Shown here: positions 50,637-62,439 of the stretch, piece by piece
Layout: each line of letters begins with the position of its first letter
Numbering within the stretch: position 1 is the stretch's first letter
Assembly: GCA_963971575.1 (NCBI GenBank)
Contig: OZ020616.1
Span: 12,927,575 to 12,991,574, forward strand
Length of the DNA: 64,000 bases
Direction of reading: 5' to 3'
From: Liopterus haemorrhoidalis
Taxonomy: Eukaryota > Arthropoda > Insecta > Coleoptera > Dytiscidae
The notes under the pieces: model-generated
What the model saw: only the letters and a program-made list of their open reading frames with translations
The model's database searches: none
What the model was told of the DNA's origin: nothing
Program-made: the position numbers and the translations under genes

Positions 50637-51780
50637 AGGGTGACCATTCGTCCTGGATAAGAATATGCGATATTGAGAAAGTATCAATATTTGGGTGTAG
50701 ATAATATCGAATAAAAAGTATCGATATCGGTTTCGTATCGAAACAAAATGTCGATATTTTCAAGTATCGAAAGGAAAAATGAATATATTTTCAATAAAAC
50801 GAAAAAAAATTTTTATTCTTATAATAACAATTTAATTGTTTTACAATAATAAATAGATTAAAGTATAAAGGCTATTCCAAACGTTTAGACGGAACTAAAT
50901 GGGAATTTCGTTCTTTTAGGTTGTCATGAGTCACAAGAACGGACCTTCCTTGGATTATTTAATTTTTCAGGTTGGTAGGTGAAATTTTAAAATTCCAACA
51001 GTGAAACTGTTCAGTGAGTGAAACATTAGAAACGAATGACATTTATTAAAAATTTTAATACTTTTTTACATATTTTGAAGACAAAACATAAATAAATGGG
51101 ATTTTTTTATTAAGAATGACAAAAAATTAAAATGTAATGAAAAGGACATTTTTTAATGACAATCAATTTAATCTAGAATTTGCAATGTGGGTATGATTTA
51201 CAAAGCTTAAACAAAATGACCAAAGGGCCGAAATAATTAAAAAAAACGATTCGATAACATACTGGTCCAAATGTACTGATATTAGTAAAGTATCGGAAGA
51301 TTAGTATCAATACTAACATCGCGATATCGAATGAAACATACCAATTCTGGTATCGTATCAGTAGTATCGGAACATCCCTAGTCCCGGGACAGTTCTCAGT
51401 ACTTTCTACCGTATCAGTGTTCCGGATTTACAAATCCGTCTCGAATTTTAATCAAATATAATATTTGAAATTATAAAAAAATTATTATTTTAATGTTTTA
51501 TTATTATTACTTTTTATTATTAAACTATTATTTTTGTTTATCAAAAATATTATTATTATAAATTAGCTAGGAGAATAAAAACATGTTAATTATGATTTCG
51601 TTATGTTTGTTCTGTGCAAAAAACCCAACTCGAATAAACAAATAAGAAGTATAGAAATTGTAATCAAATGCAGTTTGTGGAAAACAAATGTTTTTAGATT
51701 TTTTTTAAAATTATCAATTTAAAACAAAATTCTCCTGGTCCTCTTGTTCCAGATTGGAATGTCTAATAAATGGTCACACT
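50637..51780. mobile_element. Possible composite of hAT-like elements
   Basis: Left end TAGGGTGACCATTCGTCC is identical in type to the element at 9555-9944. AATGGTCACACTA near 51768-51780 could be the right end. Inside is a TATCGATA-rich element ending CATCCCTA at about 51380. No target duplication could be confirmed. Confidence 0.4.
50868..51240. mobile_element. AGGCGGAAC-family MITE, long form
   Basis: Starts AGGCTATTCCAAACGTTTAG and closely follows 34663-35067 (AACGAATGACAT, AATGACAATCAATTTAATCT). The right end is truncated at CCAAAGGGCCG. Confidence 0.65.
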
Positions 51781-51952
51781 ATTCATGGCCGTAGATTTTA
51801 TCCATCTCTTGTTTATGTATTGACCAATAAAACTGCATAGTAGTGGACTGAATTTGCATATGTGTTGCGGCTTTAGTCATTACATTTGTTCAATGTGTAC
51901 ATGACAACTGCAGTTCAAAAACCACCTACAAAGTTCTTCACAACTTGGTAAT

Positions 51953-52430
51953 ACGGGTGGGACAAAAGTTACCCGACACTAAACAATTTTTTACAATTTT
52001 AAATCTTGAAAGAAAATGAGTCACAATAACAGTATTCCTGCTCCGAAAACAAATTATGATGATTTCCAACTTGATCGTGCTCCACTTCATTATGCAACTA
52101 CTGTGCGACAATATCTCGATAAGGATTCAAATGGATAGTCATAGCCAGAAGTGCATCAATTAACATTCTCTCATAGCCACCTGATAATTTTTTTTTTAAA
52201 CGATAAAAGATAATTTCAATTCAAGAAAATCAACAACACTTGAAGAACAAAGTTTTCTTCAAAGAAGCTTTCGAAGACATTGATGGAAATACTTTATGAG
52301 ACAATATGTTCCAGAATCTCACAAGGACTTGCAGACGGTGTATTTGAATAGTTAAAATAAATAATAAAGTTCAATTAAAATTAAAATTTGTTTAATGCCA
52401 AATGTTTTTGACCCACTCTACATATTTATT
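51953..52430. mobile_element. Possible small Tc1/mariner-type remnant
   Basis: Ends ACGGGTGGGACAAAAGTT and, in reverse complement, TAGAGTGGGTCAAAAACAT form weak inverted repeats; the interior has FQLDRAPLHYATTVRQYL-like and VFFKEAFEDIDGNT-like translations, recalling a Tc1/mariner transposase. Very decayed. Confidence 0.3.
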
Positions 52431-52529
52431 TATTTATTTGGAACATAAACAGGACTAGCCCAGTAAAATGTTCACTAAGAAATGTTTTAGGCGCTGTCAG
52501 GAAAGAGAGAAATTAAAAGGGAAAACACC

Positions 52530-52930
52530 AATTTAAAGACCTGGACTACGCAGAGGACAATGTGTTCTGGTCTCACGAGAACAGACATGTAAAAAAAGCG
52601 TGACAGAATTGTAATTTTTGCCCAAATTGCTGGCCTTCCCATCAATATCCGCCAATATGAGGAGATAGAAGAGTTCTGCTATCTAGGTAGCATAGTTAAG
52701 AAAACAGTGGTAGTGAAAATAATATGCTAGTCGTGTCAGAAAAGTGCAAAGTGCTTTCAGCACGTTAAGACTTATATGGGGCTCCATATAGAACAAGGAC
52801 TACACCAAGCCCCCTAACTTCAACACAAATGTAAAATCTGTCCTCCTTTACAGCTGTGAGACCTGTAAAACCTCTAACGATAAAATGCAAAGTCTTTGCT
52901 AACAAATGTCTTCGTAGAATAACGCGAATC
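52530..52930 (+). pseudogene. LINE reverse transcriptase fragment (FADD box onward)
   Basis: DLDYAEDNVFWSHENRHVKK corresponds to the DLxYADD box. EIEEFCYLGSIV and broken pieces for LLYSCETCKTSNDKMQSL and LRRITRIKW follow in the right order. Many frameshifts. Confidence 0.7.
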
Positions 52931-53451
52931 AAATGGAGGCTTTTACAAAAATTGTACCGGTTGATATCTACCACTTACCGGTCGGTAATCAGTTGATCTA
53001 CCAATACATGTATCTTGTTAAATAATTATCAAATGAGAATGGTAGATCAACAGAAACTTAAAAAAGTTGCAGTTACTTGATTTTTTGTACGAGAAGTCTT
53101 AAAATGGACAAAGAAAAAAAAGTTTATTATTAATTTGTTATTCAACTTTGTTGTTTTAATCTTAATTGTTATTCTATTTTACTGTAATTATGCACTATGT
53201 TAAATATTATTTAAACTTTTATTTAATTTTATAAGTGGTATATAATGAAGCTAGATTAAAAAAAATTAAATAAAAAACAGATACCAGCATAAAGCTTCTA
53301 ATATAATTTATACAGAGATAAACAACATTTGTCAGTAAAATTACATTTTTAAAATCGAACTTCTTTACAATATTTTGATTAAGGGTCAAGTCATAGAGAA
53401 GAATGGAAAATATATAGCATCTTAAGCTGATTCTTCGATAAACATATTATA
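52931..53451. other. Upstream intergenic sequence, nothing recognised
   Basis: A+T-rich, no feature supported. Confidence 0.3.
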
Positions 53452-53792
53452 CTCTATCTCAGAAAGACTGATAGTAATAAATCATTTTGTCAGGCAGTTA
53501 CCAGTGGCGTGCACATTTTAAACACGTTTATATTGGTTTTGTGTATTTCTATATTACTATTTATCATTTTATTAAACGCACGCCTGTGACCATATTTATC
53601 ATATCATTAAACACACCCCTGTGACCATATTTTTCCTCAAAATTTTAGGGTCGGCACACTCGGTTGTTTTTAACAATATTTCGTTTCGAACTATTCATAT
53701 TTTGTCACTTTTGTTTTGCCGCTTCTGTGTGAAAAAACAATAACTTTTTACAAATAATAAATTTTATTACTATCAGTCTTTCTGAGACAGAG
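53452..53792. mobile_element. CTCTATCTCA-family MITE, complete
   Basis: 30-bp inverted ends starting CTCTATCTCAGAAAGACTGA with one mismatch; flanked by TATA (or TA) on both sides. The partial relative lies at 26065-26355. Confidence 0.8.
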
Positions 53793-54340
53793 TATAACAA
53801 AGTATAAAATAAGTAAATTTATTGTCGCAAACATTTAAATTTCTTGCCAGAATCATGTGCCATGTTTACCAAAGTTTCAAGTTGATTACGAATCATATAA
53901 CCGATTGATACACCTGGTTACTTCAGTATAATAATCCACCGCAAAACTTGTTCACCAAATATATTTTCAAACGCAATTGGTGCAACCGGTAGCTACAGAT
54001 ATATTTTTATAAACGCCTTGAGTGACCAGAAAAAAACAGACAAGAAAAAATCCTGCATGAAAATTTATAAAGCTAAAGCCAAAATACTTAAAACAAAAAT
54101 TTCAATTGGATTATCTTCTTGTGCTCTTTTTTCACCGAACTGTGGAGAACAATTCGCCACATACTGTGGAAGGACCAAGCCAGGGCCTAATTAAAGTACT
54201 TTTGGGCCCTAAGTAAAAATATTTTTCTGGCCTTTTTATTATTTTTTTTAAAGATAGTAATTGGTTTCCTTATTAAATGACACAGTACATTTGTATCACA
54301 GGCACCAAAAATATACAAGCTGTAGGAAAGTGCCTTGTTT
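53793..54340. other. Upstream intergenic sequence, nothing recognised
   Basis: No coding or repeat signature found. Confidence 0.3.
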
Positions 54341-54348
54341 GCCTAGTC

Positions 54349-54655
54349 CAGGGGTCGGCAAACCGCGGCACCCGAGCCGCATGCGGCACCCGAGCCGCAT
54401 GCGGCTCTTTGGGGTTGTTCGTGTTGCTCTTGAAATTAAGTTGATAAGGAATAAAATTTAGAAAATATTCACGCAAAAGTTCATTTTATTTTCATGCATT
54501 TTTATGCAGCGTATCGGTAATAGCAATGACTAAAATAAAACATATTTATTCACTACTCATTAAATGATGCTAAAAAAAATCATATATTAAAACAAAATTA
54601 TGGCTCCTTAAAGGGTGAATTTGGCTTTTTAGCCTCTAAAGTTTGTCGACCCCTG
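54349..54655. mobile_element. 307-bp hAT-like MITE
   Basis: Ends CAGGGGTCGGCAAACC and, in reverse complement, CAGGGGTCGACAAACTTTAG; perfect 8-bp duplication GCCTAGTC at 54341-54348 and 54656-54663. Contains a tandem duplication of the CACCCGAGCCGCATGCGG unit. Confidence 0.88.
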
Positions 54656-54782
54656 GCCTAGTCATAAGTTAAGTCCTGGAATGAAATCCTCAGAGGAATC
54701 GAGGTAGAGGTCATCCAATTCATGGCGAAGAACAGTCCTCCAGAAATTCAAACTTTGGAAAAACGTGGAAACAAAGTAGGTA

Positions 54783-55690
54783 GGGGAAGGTGAGTAACAG
54801 TGAGACACTTTTTTTTCAAAGTAACGTATCTTTTATTCTATTTAAGTTATAATAATTCTATTTTTGGTACATACTCTATAATATATATACTAAATAATTA
54901 CAATGATAAAAATAAAAAATTATTGAATGAATAAGAATTACAAAAATATAAATAGAACAACTACATTTGTCTCACTGTACCCCAACCCTGGGGAACATTG
55001 AGACATGAACAAGGGAACAAAGAGACAGAAATAAAATGAATGTAAAAATATACAGTTTATTGCAGATTGATCAAAGAGAACTTGATTTCAAAGTAATAAT
55101 AAGATTTTTGCCTTTTTGTCTCTCCAGATAATTTCGGGCGTGGCAAAATGAACTTAACCTGGTTTTCAGGAACAGAAGCGATGTCTGGCACATTTGGCAT
55201 TGTGAATTTATCTGCTAGTTTAGAACATTTTCTTAGAAAACTGATTTCATAGTCCCCACAGTCATCTTTTCCTTTTATTATACGTCTTAGTGTTCCCCAA
55301 TTGAAATCGTCTCACTGTTACCCACATGTTTATTTTACCTGTAGTGGTCATGTGCTTCTAACTTACAATGTTTATACCAAAATTGAATATGTCAAAAGAT
55401 AGCTAAGAATTAGCACTACACACAACAATGGTAAAATAAACAAGTGAAAATTTATTTTTAAAGTGACAACACAAAATAAAAAATAAATAAATATTACTTT
55501 ACTTACCAAATTCAAAAATATAACACAAAAACAATGAAATTTATGTTGCAACAATTTTTGTTTTGGATTGACTGATGCGCTTGTAGTACACGATTCTACC
55601 ACTAAAACAGCAACTCTCAAATTATAATGTACTCAGTTTAAATTCATTTGTCTCACTGTTCCCCGTGTCTCACTGTTACTCACCTTCCCC
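54783..55690 (-). mobile_element. 908-bp inverted-repeat element with TA duplication and a transposase tail
   Basis: Ends GGGGAAGGTGAGTAACAGTG inverted, TA at 54781-54782 and 55691-55692. On the minus strand around 55090-55290 the translation includes DYEISFLRKCSKLADKFTMP and VKFILPRPKLSGETKRQKSY, reminiscent of the C-terminal tail of pogo-type (DDE_1) transposases. The catalytic part is deleted. Confidence 0.65.
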
Positions 55691-55692
55691 TA

Positions 55693-56931
55693 CGCATAGC
55701 AGACCCATATGGCAAGCTCTGTTAAAGCTCTTTGTAACATAGAGCAGATATAGGATTGTATATGACAATTGCAGTACAATACGTACATCATTGAAAAAAA
55801 GATAATAATAATGGATTGCTGTACGATGAAATTTTCTTTACAACAATGATTGAACATGTCGTAATAATGGGATATGCCAGTACATCAAAATATTATTAGC
55901 TCAAATTACATGTGACAGTTCATTTTTTTTTTTTTGTTGCACAATATTCTATAAATATATGTATCAAAGTGCATTTTATTATGTAATTATAAAAACCAGT
56001 CATATCCAGTTATTTAATTTTGTATATTAAGATTTTGGTCTAATGTAAAACACTTTATTAATGCAAAAGTTTCTTTAAAATAGTTATTAAACATGAATCA
56101 TTCTCTTTAATTGAATTCATGCTATAATTACATAATTTTTCTTTGTTACATTATTCATAAAATTGATGATAAAACTTTAAATAAATTTGAGTTCAACAAT
56201 CTTTTATATTATGTATCTTGAAGATAAATGTAATTTTTTATATAACACAAAAAAAAAACATTCTCAGCCAAAAATAAAAAAGTTTATAAAAATAGCGTTC
56301 CAAGAGATAAAATTTCAAAACAAAACTTCAAAAACAAAATAAAGGCTTAAGACAAAGAATACTGGGCATTGTTTTACATTCTATTGTATAGAAATAATTG
56401 GAAAACAAATTGTTGAAATCAGTGGTGTAAAGGTTAGATATTTCAAAACAACCGCCTAAAAATATAAACATATCTCACATAAAATTTTATTAGAACATGG
56501 AGCATTAATCTATTCTAGGAAAGAAAATCACGTCAACATCTAATGCCATATTTAAATCATAGAAAATCAGCAAGTCAATGTCCTTGGCACAAGTCCATGA
56601 AACGATATAACCTTGGAAATAGCAAACAACAGCTCGATACAAGTACAACTCGCCATGTCAACAAAGAGGCATGGATTTGTTTAGTAACAAACATGGATTC
56701 AAGTCATTTCATGATATATAACAAAGCGCTGACAGCGTATGACGAGCGATAATCGCTTCGCATTCCACTGTTTTAATCAATGGTCGCTTTTTATAAGATA
56801 TCCCTCGCATGTAATAATTACGCCCGATTGCACAATAACAAATATATAGTAAACATCTTCCACTCACTCAATATTATCAAGAAACGAACTTTTGACCCGA
56901 AAATTAGAACATGTGTAACATTATCTTACCA
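55693..56931. other. Upstream region, nothing recognised
   Basis: A+T-rich sequence with no recognised repeats; probably REPTOR 5' intron if the exon at 56.9 kb is real. Confidence 0.3.
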
Positions 56932-57480
56932 GTTGCTGATAACAATAACTTATTTCCCACTCTGATAACACCACAAATAACTATAACATGTTTATAAGAC
57001 CATCACACCACGTTTTCGTGTTTACATCCAAGAGTTTTCAGTATTTTCACAATCACTGAGAATGTCACACTAAGAAAATCAGCAGTAATGCACTGAGAGC
57101 ACTTAAGAATGTCAGTAATAGATCAGAACACTGGCTCTTGCCTAAAATGAGTGTTTTAAATATGTTAAAATATCAGTATGCACACTCAGGAAAACAACAC
57201 AAGCAAAGGTCATATGAACAAGATCAATCGGCCAGTTTTACACCAATCAAAACACACCACTGACGAAAATTCACCAATCAAAACGTTTGTTGTGATCATG
57301 AAACCCACTCATAGTAGAGTACAGCATTTCCAAAGAAAACACAACAAAAACAAACCATGCTTTTCACACAACACTAAACTTCTTTAAAACACCAAAAATA
57401 CAGAACAACAACACGAAATTTACATATGTTCTAACACTGTGTAAGTATTACTACAAGAAAATTATGATGACAACTGTAAA
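56932..57480 (-). other. Possible 5' non-coding exon of REPTOR
   Basis: On the minus strand a good donor, CAACTG|gtaagataat, sits at about 56932, just downstream of the motif-rich region at 57.5-57.7 kb. An exon ending here would splice to the acceptor at 49470. Only the donor and the lack of repeats support this; the start of the exon is unknown. Confidence 0.2.
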
Positions 57481-57499
57481 CAGTATTGTTATGCTGTCG

Positions 57500-57720
57500 G
57501 CCATAAACTGATTTGACGTCACTACCAAAACAAATATCAGCTAAAAATACCATTGAATGAATATTGTACTACGATAAGAATAACGCATGCGCTACAGTGC
57601 GGATAAAAGACGAACTAACGTAACATGCGCGGATCGACACTACAGAATTTGGCATATTGACGTGGAATAGACCATATTAGTAACTACGTCACAAATTGGA
57701 ATTCAGTGCTGCCGTCTCGC
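57500..57720. promoter_or_regulatory. Candidate promoter region upstream of REPTOR with CRE and NRF1-like motifs
   Basis: A palindromic cAMP-response element TGACGTCA lies at 57514-57521, TGACGTGG at 57658-57665 and the CRE-like TACGTCAC at 57685-57692. An NRF1-like CGCATGCGC is at 57584-57592 and a second CATGCGC near 57624. No repeat element was recognised here and CpG is richer than in the surroundings. It is 8 kb upstream of the first coding exon on the gene's 5' side. The promoter role is inferred from motif density and position; it could equally serve a plus-strand gene beyond the window. Confidence 0.35.
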
Positions 57721-59735
57721 GGTTGGATTCCTTTTATTTGAATTTTCTATAATATAAAGTATCTGGACTGTATATATTAGTATATATTTATCAAAAATAC
57801 ATATTTTATGCTCCAAAATTGAAAATATTTATAAAATTAAGGTAACAAAAGTAATGTCCCATGTATTTTAAACTTCAAAAGGAATCAGCTCTCAGATGGC
57901 AGCACATGTATGTGACGACACACTAATATGGTCTATTAGCACATTTTTAAACTTGTTTTTCTTTTTGTCATGCGTCGGAAGGAAATAAAAATTTTCCGTC
58001 AATATTAGGTTAAAGAATTTACGCAGAAATATTATCTTCAAGGCCCTTCATTAAAAATACGCCCTAATTAACAATATGTCTATAGATTACAAAACAAAAT
58101 TAGAAATTCAATATATTTGTGTTGGAAATAAATGAAGTATACTTACATTTTCAATATAATTATTCATTTGTCACTGTTTTTGTTTATGCACCTGAAAAAA
58201 ACAATCGTGCGGGAAAATGTTATATTCTTTAATTTATTGATGCCATCTCTGTTTGCTCGTGAAAACTACATTGTAGCGGTAGAACACAAATTTTCAAGTC
58301 GACGAGAAACAAAATGGAAATAAGGGAACATATCATTTTAATTAAGTTTATTAACATGTCTCTATGAAACAAGAAATGTGTTTGTCTGCAGCACGATGTG
58401 CTCATTTATTAATAAGTTTTATTCCTTACAATTAATTTTTGCAATCCAATCTTTTCAAATTTTCCTTGCAATGTTCAAATAAACAAAGCATTATTTCAAA
58501 ATTTGGTCATTCATGTTAATTTTTTAGGCCTATAATAAAAATTAATGTTAGATTAGATAAACCTAACCTAACTTTTATCTAATTTTTAATAAAAAATAAC
58601 CCAAAAAGAATTGTCGCTAGTAAAATTTTCAAGTTTTATAATTAAAAATAATTCTTCCAAAAGCCATCTATGTTTACTATAAGCCCGCTTGCGTTGTATT
58701 AATTCGACGGTTTTGTATTTCATTTGATGGCGTTTTTAATGTTTTTTTATTTAAATAAACTACCTCGTTCTAGGAAAATATCACAATGGCTAGTTGCTGC
58801 AGCCTGCCAAAGAGCTCCTATAATTTAAACTAGTTCACAAGGGTGACGATAGGTGGCAGGGTTTTCAAAATGGCTACGTTTTCAAAAAATGGCGGAGAGA
58901 AAATTTGTTGTAGAAAATTCTTAAAAATATGTTAATAAAAATAGCGCAAGTTTTTTTGTTTGTATTTTAGCAGGATTTGAATGTTAGCGTAATAAATATA
59001 TATATTGAAATGTAAAAATAGTTGCTAAAAAGCTATTTTAAAATATTTGGCCGGAGTAAGAACGGATTTTTTTCTTTATTTTTTTGTTTTTATGTATTTT
59101 TTCTTATTTTTTAAATTTAAGATAATTAAATAAACCTAATAATAACTTAACTAACTAAAAATTATACTTAAAAACTATTTTTTGGAACGTTAACAAATTT
59201 TTTTAAACCTAAAAATTAATTTAAAACATTAATTAAAGATTATAATTAAGTTTTTATAATTGTTCTTGTTATAATTTTGTGTTGTAAATAATATACTATC
59301 GTCCACCTTGTTGCAATGCATTTGATTGTGATAAAGGAGCTAGTGTAATCGCTGACAAGCAAGAGCGACAAGCCAAACACACAATGTATAAAACATTATC
59401 ATCGTCTACAATCGTTTTACATCATTCCAGTCAGTTAAGACACGCTATTCTCAGAGACTATCAAAAAGTATCACATTACCATTGGACGCCGCCATAAGCA
59501 GTGCCGCCATCTACTTACAATACCTTACGCTACTGACATCTGTGATAAACATTGTAAGTTCAAACAACACTTCTCAATCACGTGACCATATTAGAATAGG
59601 AAATTCTCAAATCCAGGAACCCCAGATACATCATCACCAGCCAGGAAAAGTGGACAGGGATAAAGTCTACGCAAAGAGAGAAAGTAGTCGGAATAAAGAG
59701 AGAGAGAAAGAGACAGTTTTACTCTTTACTTAAGT
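57721..59735. other. Upstream flank; possible plus-strand start at about 59.4 kb
   Basis: Mostly A+T-rich and unassigned. At 59382-59550 there is a TATAAAA box, a TCAGTT initiator-like element, an ATG and a reading frame ending in a good donor (ACATT|gtaagt at 59550). This could be the first exon of an unseen gene or an LTR-like promoter; nothing downstream confirms it. Confidence 0.2.
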
Positions 59736-59878
59736 TGGGTTCGGGAAGCAAGCTCTGAGTGCTCAGAGTCACTCTGTTTAACTCCAGAGGGTTCGAGAAA
59801 ACGCGTTCCCTCGAGCGATCCATATAGTTCAACAGAGTGGCTCTGAACACTCCGAGCTTGCTTCGCGAACCCAGCTAC
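59733..59878. repeat. 140-bp foldback (imperfect palindrome)
   Basis: Left arm GGGTTCGGGAAGCAAGCTCT with GAGTGCTCAGAGTCACTCTG; the right arm is its imperfect reverse complement ending CTTGCTTCGCGAACCC. The arms are about 43 bp, around a 50-bp loop that has its own small inverted repeat (GAGGGTTCGAG/CCCTCGAGCG). Confidence 0.8.
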
Positions 59879-60194
59879 AGATCAATGTTGTCTATATGAA
59901 TTGCGAGTCTAATTGCCCTACTACTACTTTTCCGACAGGCCCACGCGCTTCCAAATATCACACATCATGGCTGGCTGATGGTGTTGTAATAAGGTGACCA
60001 TACGTCCCGAATTTGCTGGGACAGTCCCGATTTTCCGCCTTGCGTCCCGAATTTTTTCAGAGGCAATATTTGTCCCGTTGGGTTTTCTGTCCCGAATTGT
60101 CCCGAATTTTAGAAAAAGTACTTATTTTCAATATTTATTTTTAATTTATTACAACTAAAATTATTTTTACAAAACTTAAACTAAAAAGAAAATC

Positions 60195-60358
60195 TACCGA
60201 AAGGGTATTTTCAACAGCTTTTGGACAAGTGACAAGACTCAATTTGATGTAGACACATTAAAAGCAATATTACTGATTAAATTAATTTATGAAGAAAACT
60301 GTGCTGATTTTTATAAATTGCTTCAAAGCAAAAAAACACCTACTCAAAAAGATCCATA
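60195..60358 (+). pseudogene. hAT transposase C-terminal fragment
   Basis: ERVFSTAFGQVTR then, after a frameshift, FDVDTLKAILLIKLIYEENC and ADFYKLLQSKKTPTQKDP. This matches the hAT C-terminus pattern (ER-FS, then VETLKA-LLVK-N---C--FY--L). Confidence 0.65.
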
Positions 60359-60429
60359 GTTCGGAAAAATATAAAAGTTTTCTACCGAGTAATTTTAATG
60401 AATAAAGTTTGAAATCATTAAAAAAAATA

Positions 60430-60866
60430 CAGTAAAACCTCGATATAACGGACCTCGATACAACGGACAGCATGTAAGCGATCGTAAACTATACTTGACT
60501 GCACACTCGGGGAATCACCCGAGTAGCGGGCGGGAATTCGCAATTTTAGAGAGTTAATAATTAAGAAACAACTAACTTCAAAAATCCAAACAAAATTTGA
60601 TACATTTTTCAAACCATTGTCACCGAAACCAAGTTCAAAAACAAACATTGACGACTCTCCTCAACGGGCGTATAGTGACATAGCATTTGAAGACGAATAA
60701 AGTGCAATTTTAAAGAGTAATTAGAATGCAAACTTTCGTTTATAATATATTTCTATTTGATAGTTAACAGATAGCTTATTCAGAAAAATTATTTTTATAT
60801 AACGGACATTCGGCTATATTGGACACCCCGTCACCCGCATTGGTCCGTTATATCGAGGTTCTACTG
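60430..60866. mobile_element. 437-bp pogo/Tigger-like MITE
   Basis: Ends CAGTAAAACCTCGATATAAC and, in reverse complement, CAGTAGAACCTCGATATAAC; TA flanks at 60428-60429 and 60867-60868. Contains a remnant reading FDTFFKPLSPKPSSKTNIDD, like a transposase tail. Confidence 0.8.
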
Positions 60867-61076
60867 TACTGTGATTTTAATAATGTCCCTTTTAATAATA
60901 TAAGTTAATTATCTGTGATCTGAAATTTTTATTTATTATAAATTATAATTATTTATTGTATATAACTTGTATAAAAAAAAATGAATTAAACAATTATATT
61001 TGAATAATCCCCCCTCCCCGTCAATGAACTACCGTCCCGATTTTTCAACTAAAAAATATAATCACCTCAGTTGTAA

Positions 61077-62133
61077 CCATCTTGAATCTTTAAACACAAA
61101 TGTGCTAATGTGTTAATATTTAAATGATACTACTATTTTCGTCATAATCAATTGTGTTACGAGCAAAGTTCGGTTGGAATAAAGCAAAGTTTAGACCTGA
61201 AGCCTCTTTAGATACAATTCTAGGTATAGGGGACTATATATCATTACCGTGCAGAGCAATTGTCGGGCCACGGGCCCCGCTTTTAGAAGGCCCCGCTTTG
61301 ATGAAAACATGCGCTTTTGTTAAGAATTAATAAAAAATAAATCACAGTTTTAAGTGTTTGATTTTTAAGTTCTTCAGTCTATTTTTACCTTTTCATTATT
61401 TTTTTTATGTTAGAGAAGTGTTATTCTTTTTATTTTATTTTATTTATTTATTTATGTATTTTATTATAAATTTAGTGAAATCCAACATGAAAAGAAATCT
61501 GATTTACAAAGGAATTGACGAAACAACTTCAGACTATAAGTCCGAGTTAAAGGAGCTGTTAAAGGCTTAAAACTTATCCCCTATAATTCTATACATTTTA
61601 CCATCCCTTATTCACAGTTTCTGAATTCCAGCATATCAACCGAATAAACCCCCGCGAAAAAGAAGCTTTTACTGTACTAATAATTTGCTATAGTCCGTTC
61701 AAACGTTAGAATGCAATATTGCTCTTATGGTAAATGAGAACGGTGTTGCCAAATGTTGTAAAAGTGTCAAATATGTCAATGAATCCAAAATATTATGAGG
61801 AATTGTATGTTCTTTTATCGTTAATTCATTGAAATTAAATGGAAAACGTATTGGAGAGTAGGATGATTTACAAAAATCGACTCTGTATAAAAATCAGATA
61901 ATACAGAACAAAAATGACTAATCATTTGTAGAATACCGGGTCTGGGCGCGGCTGTTCACAGAAATTGAAGATATCTAACCCGTCAAACGTCATTTTGTTT
62001 TGAATAGCGAAATACTTTGGCCATAATAAACGTCAAAAAGAGGATATCTCACCTACAAGGATACAAGGCAAAGAGGAAGGTGTTAGACCGCGTGATAGTT
62101 ATCCAAAAAGATGACCAAGTTTAAGCCTGAGAT
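61077..62133. other. Flanking sequence with a fragment of the 63-kb element
   Basis: 61690-61790 (TAGTCCGTTCAAACGTTAGA, then GGTGTTGCCAAATGTTGTAA) matches one half of the element at 63058-63389. The remainder is unassigned. Confidence 0.4.
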
Positions 62134-62439
62134 GACCAGACGTCCCGCTTTAAGCGGGTCAGTGCCGCTTTTTGATAGTCTGTCCCGCTACCCTCTCAGT
62201 TCTGAATATGTTCCTCATTTTCTGATAATTTAGGATGATATCTTGAATTCGGAGAAATTTGCTCTGATTAAAAATTCATTCCATATATCAGGCGTGTCAA
62301 TTTATTTTTACGAAAGTTCTACTTTGCTCCAAAAATTAAGGCTTGGTCTCCTAATTGGGATTTTTTTTGTTACAGAAGCAAGCTTTTTTTCTTGCGGTGA
62401 GATCACGTTCAATTACAAGAGAAATTGGTTGCTTAAAAG
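62134..62439. mobile_element. Fragment of a TGACCAGACGTCCCG hAT-like element
   Basis: GATGACCAGACGTCCCGCTT parallels the ends at 9555, 50637 and 59990; the opposite end was not identified. Confidence 0.4.

Larger units (their letters stand above)
59990..61069. mobile_element. hAT-like element with transposase remnant and nested pogo-like MITE
   Basis: Left end AAGGTGACCATACGTCCCGA, followed by repeated TCCCGAATT words; right end near AATCACCTCA. GTTGTAA is present on both sides (59983-59989, 61070-61076). Confidence 0.6.
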
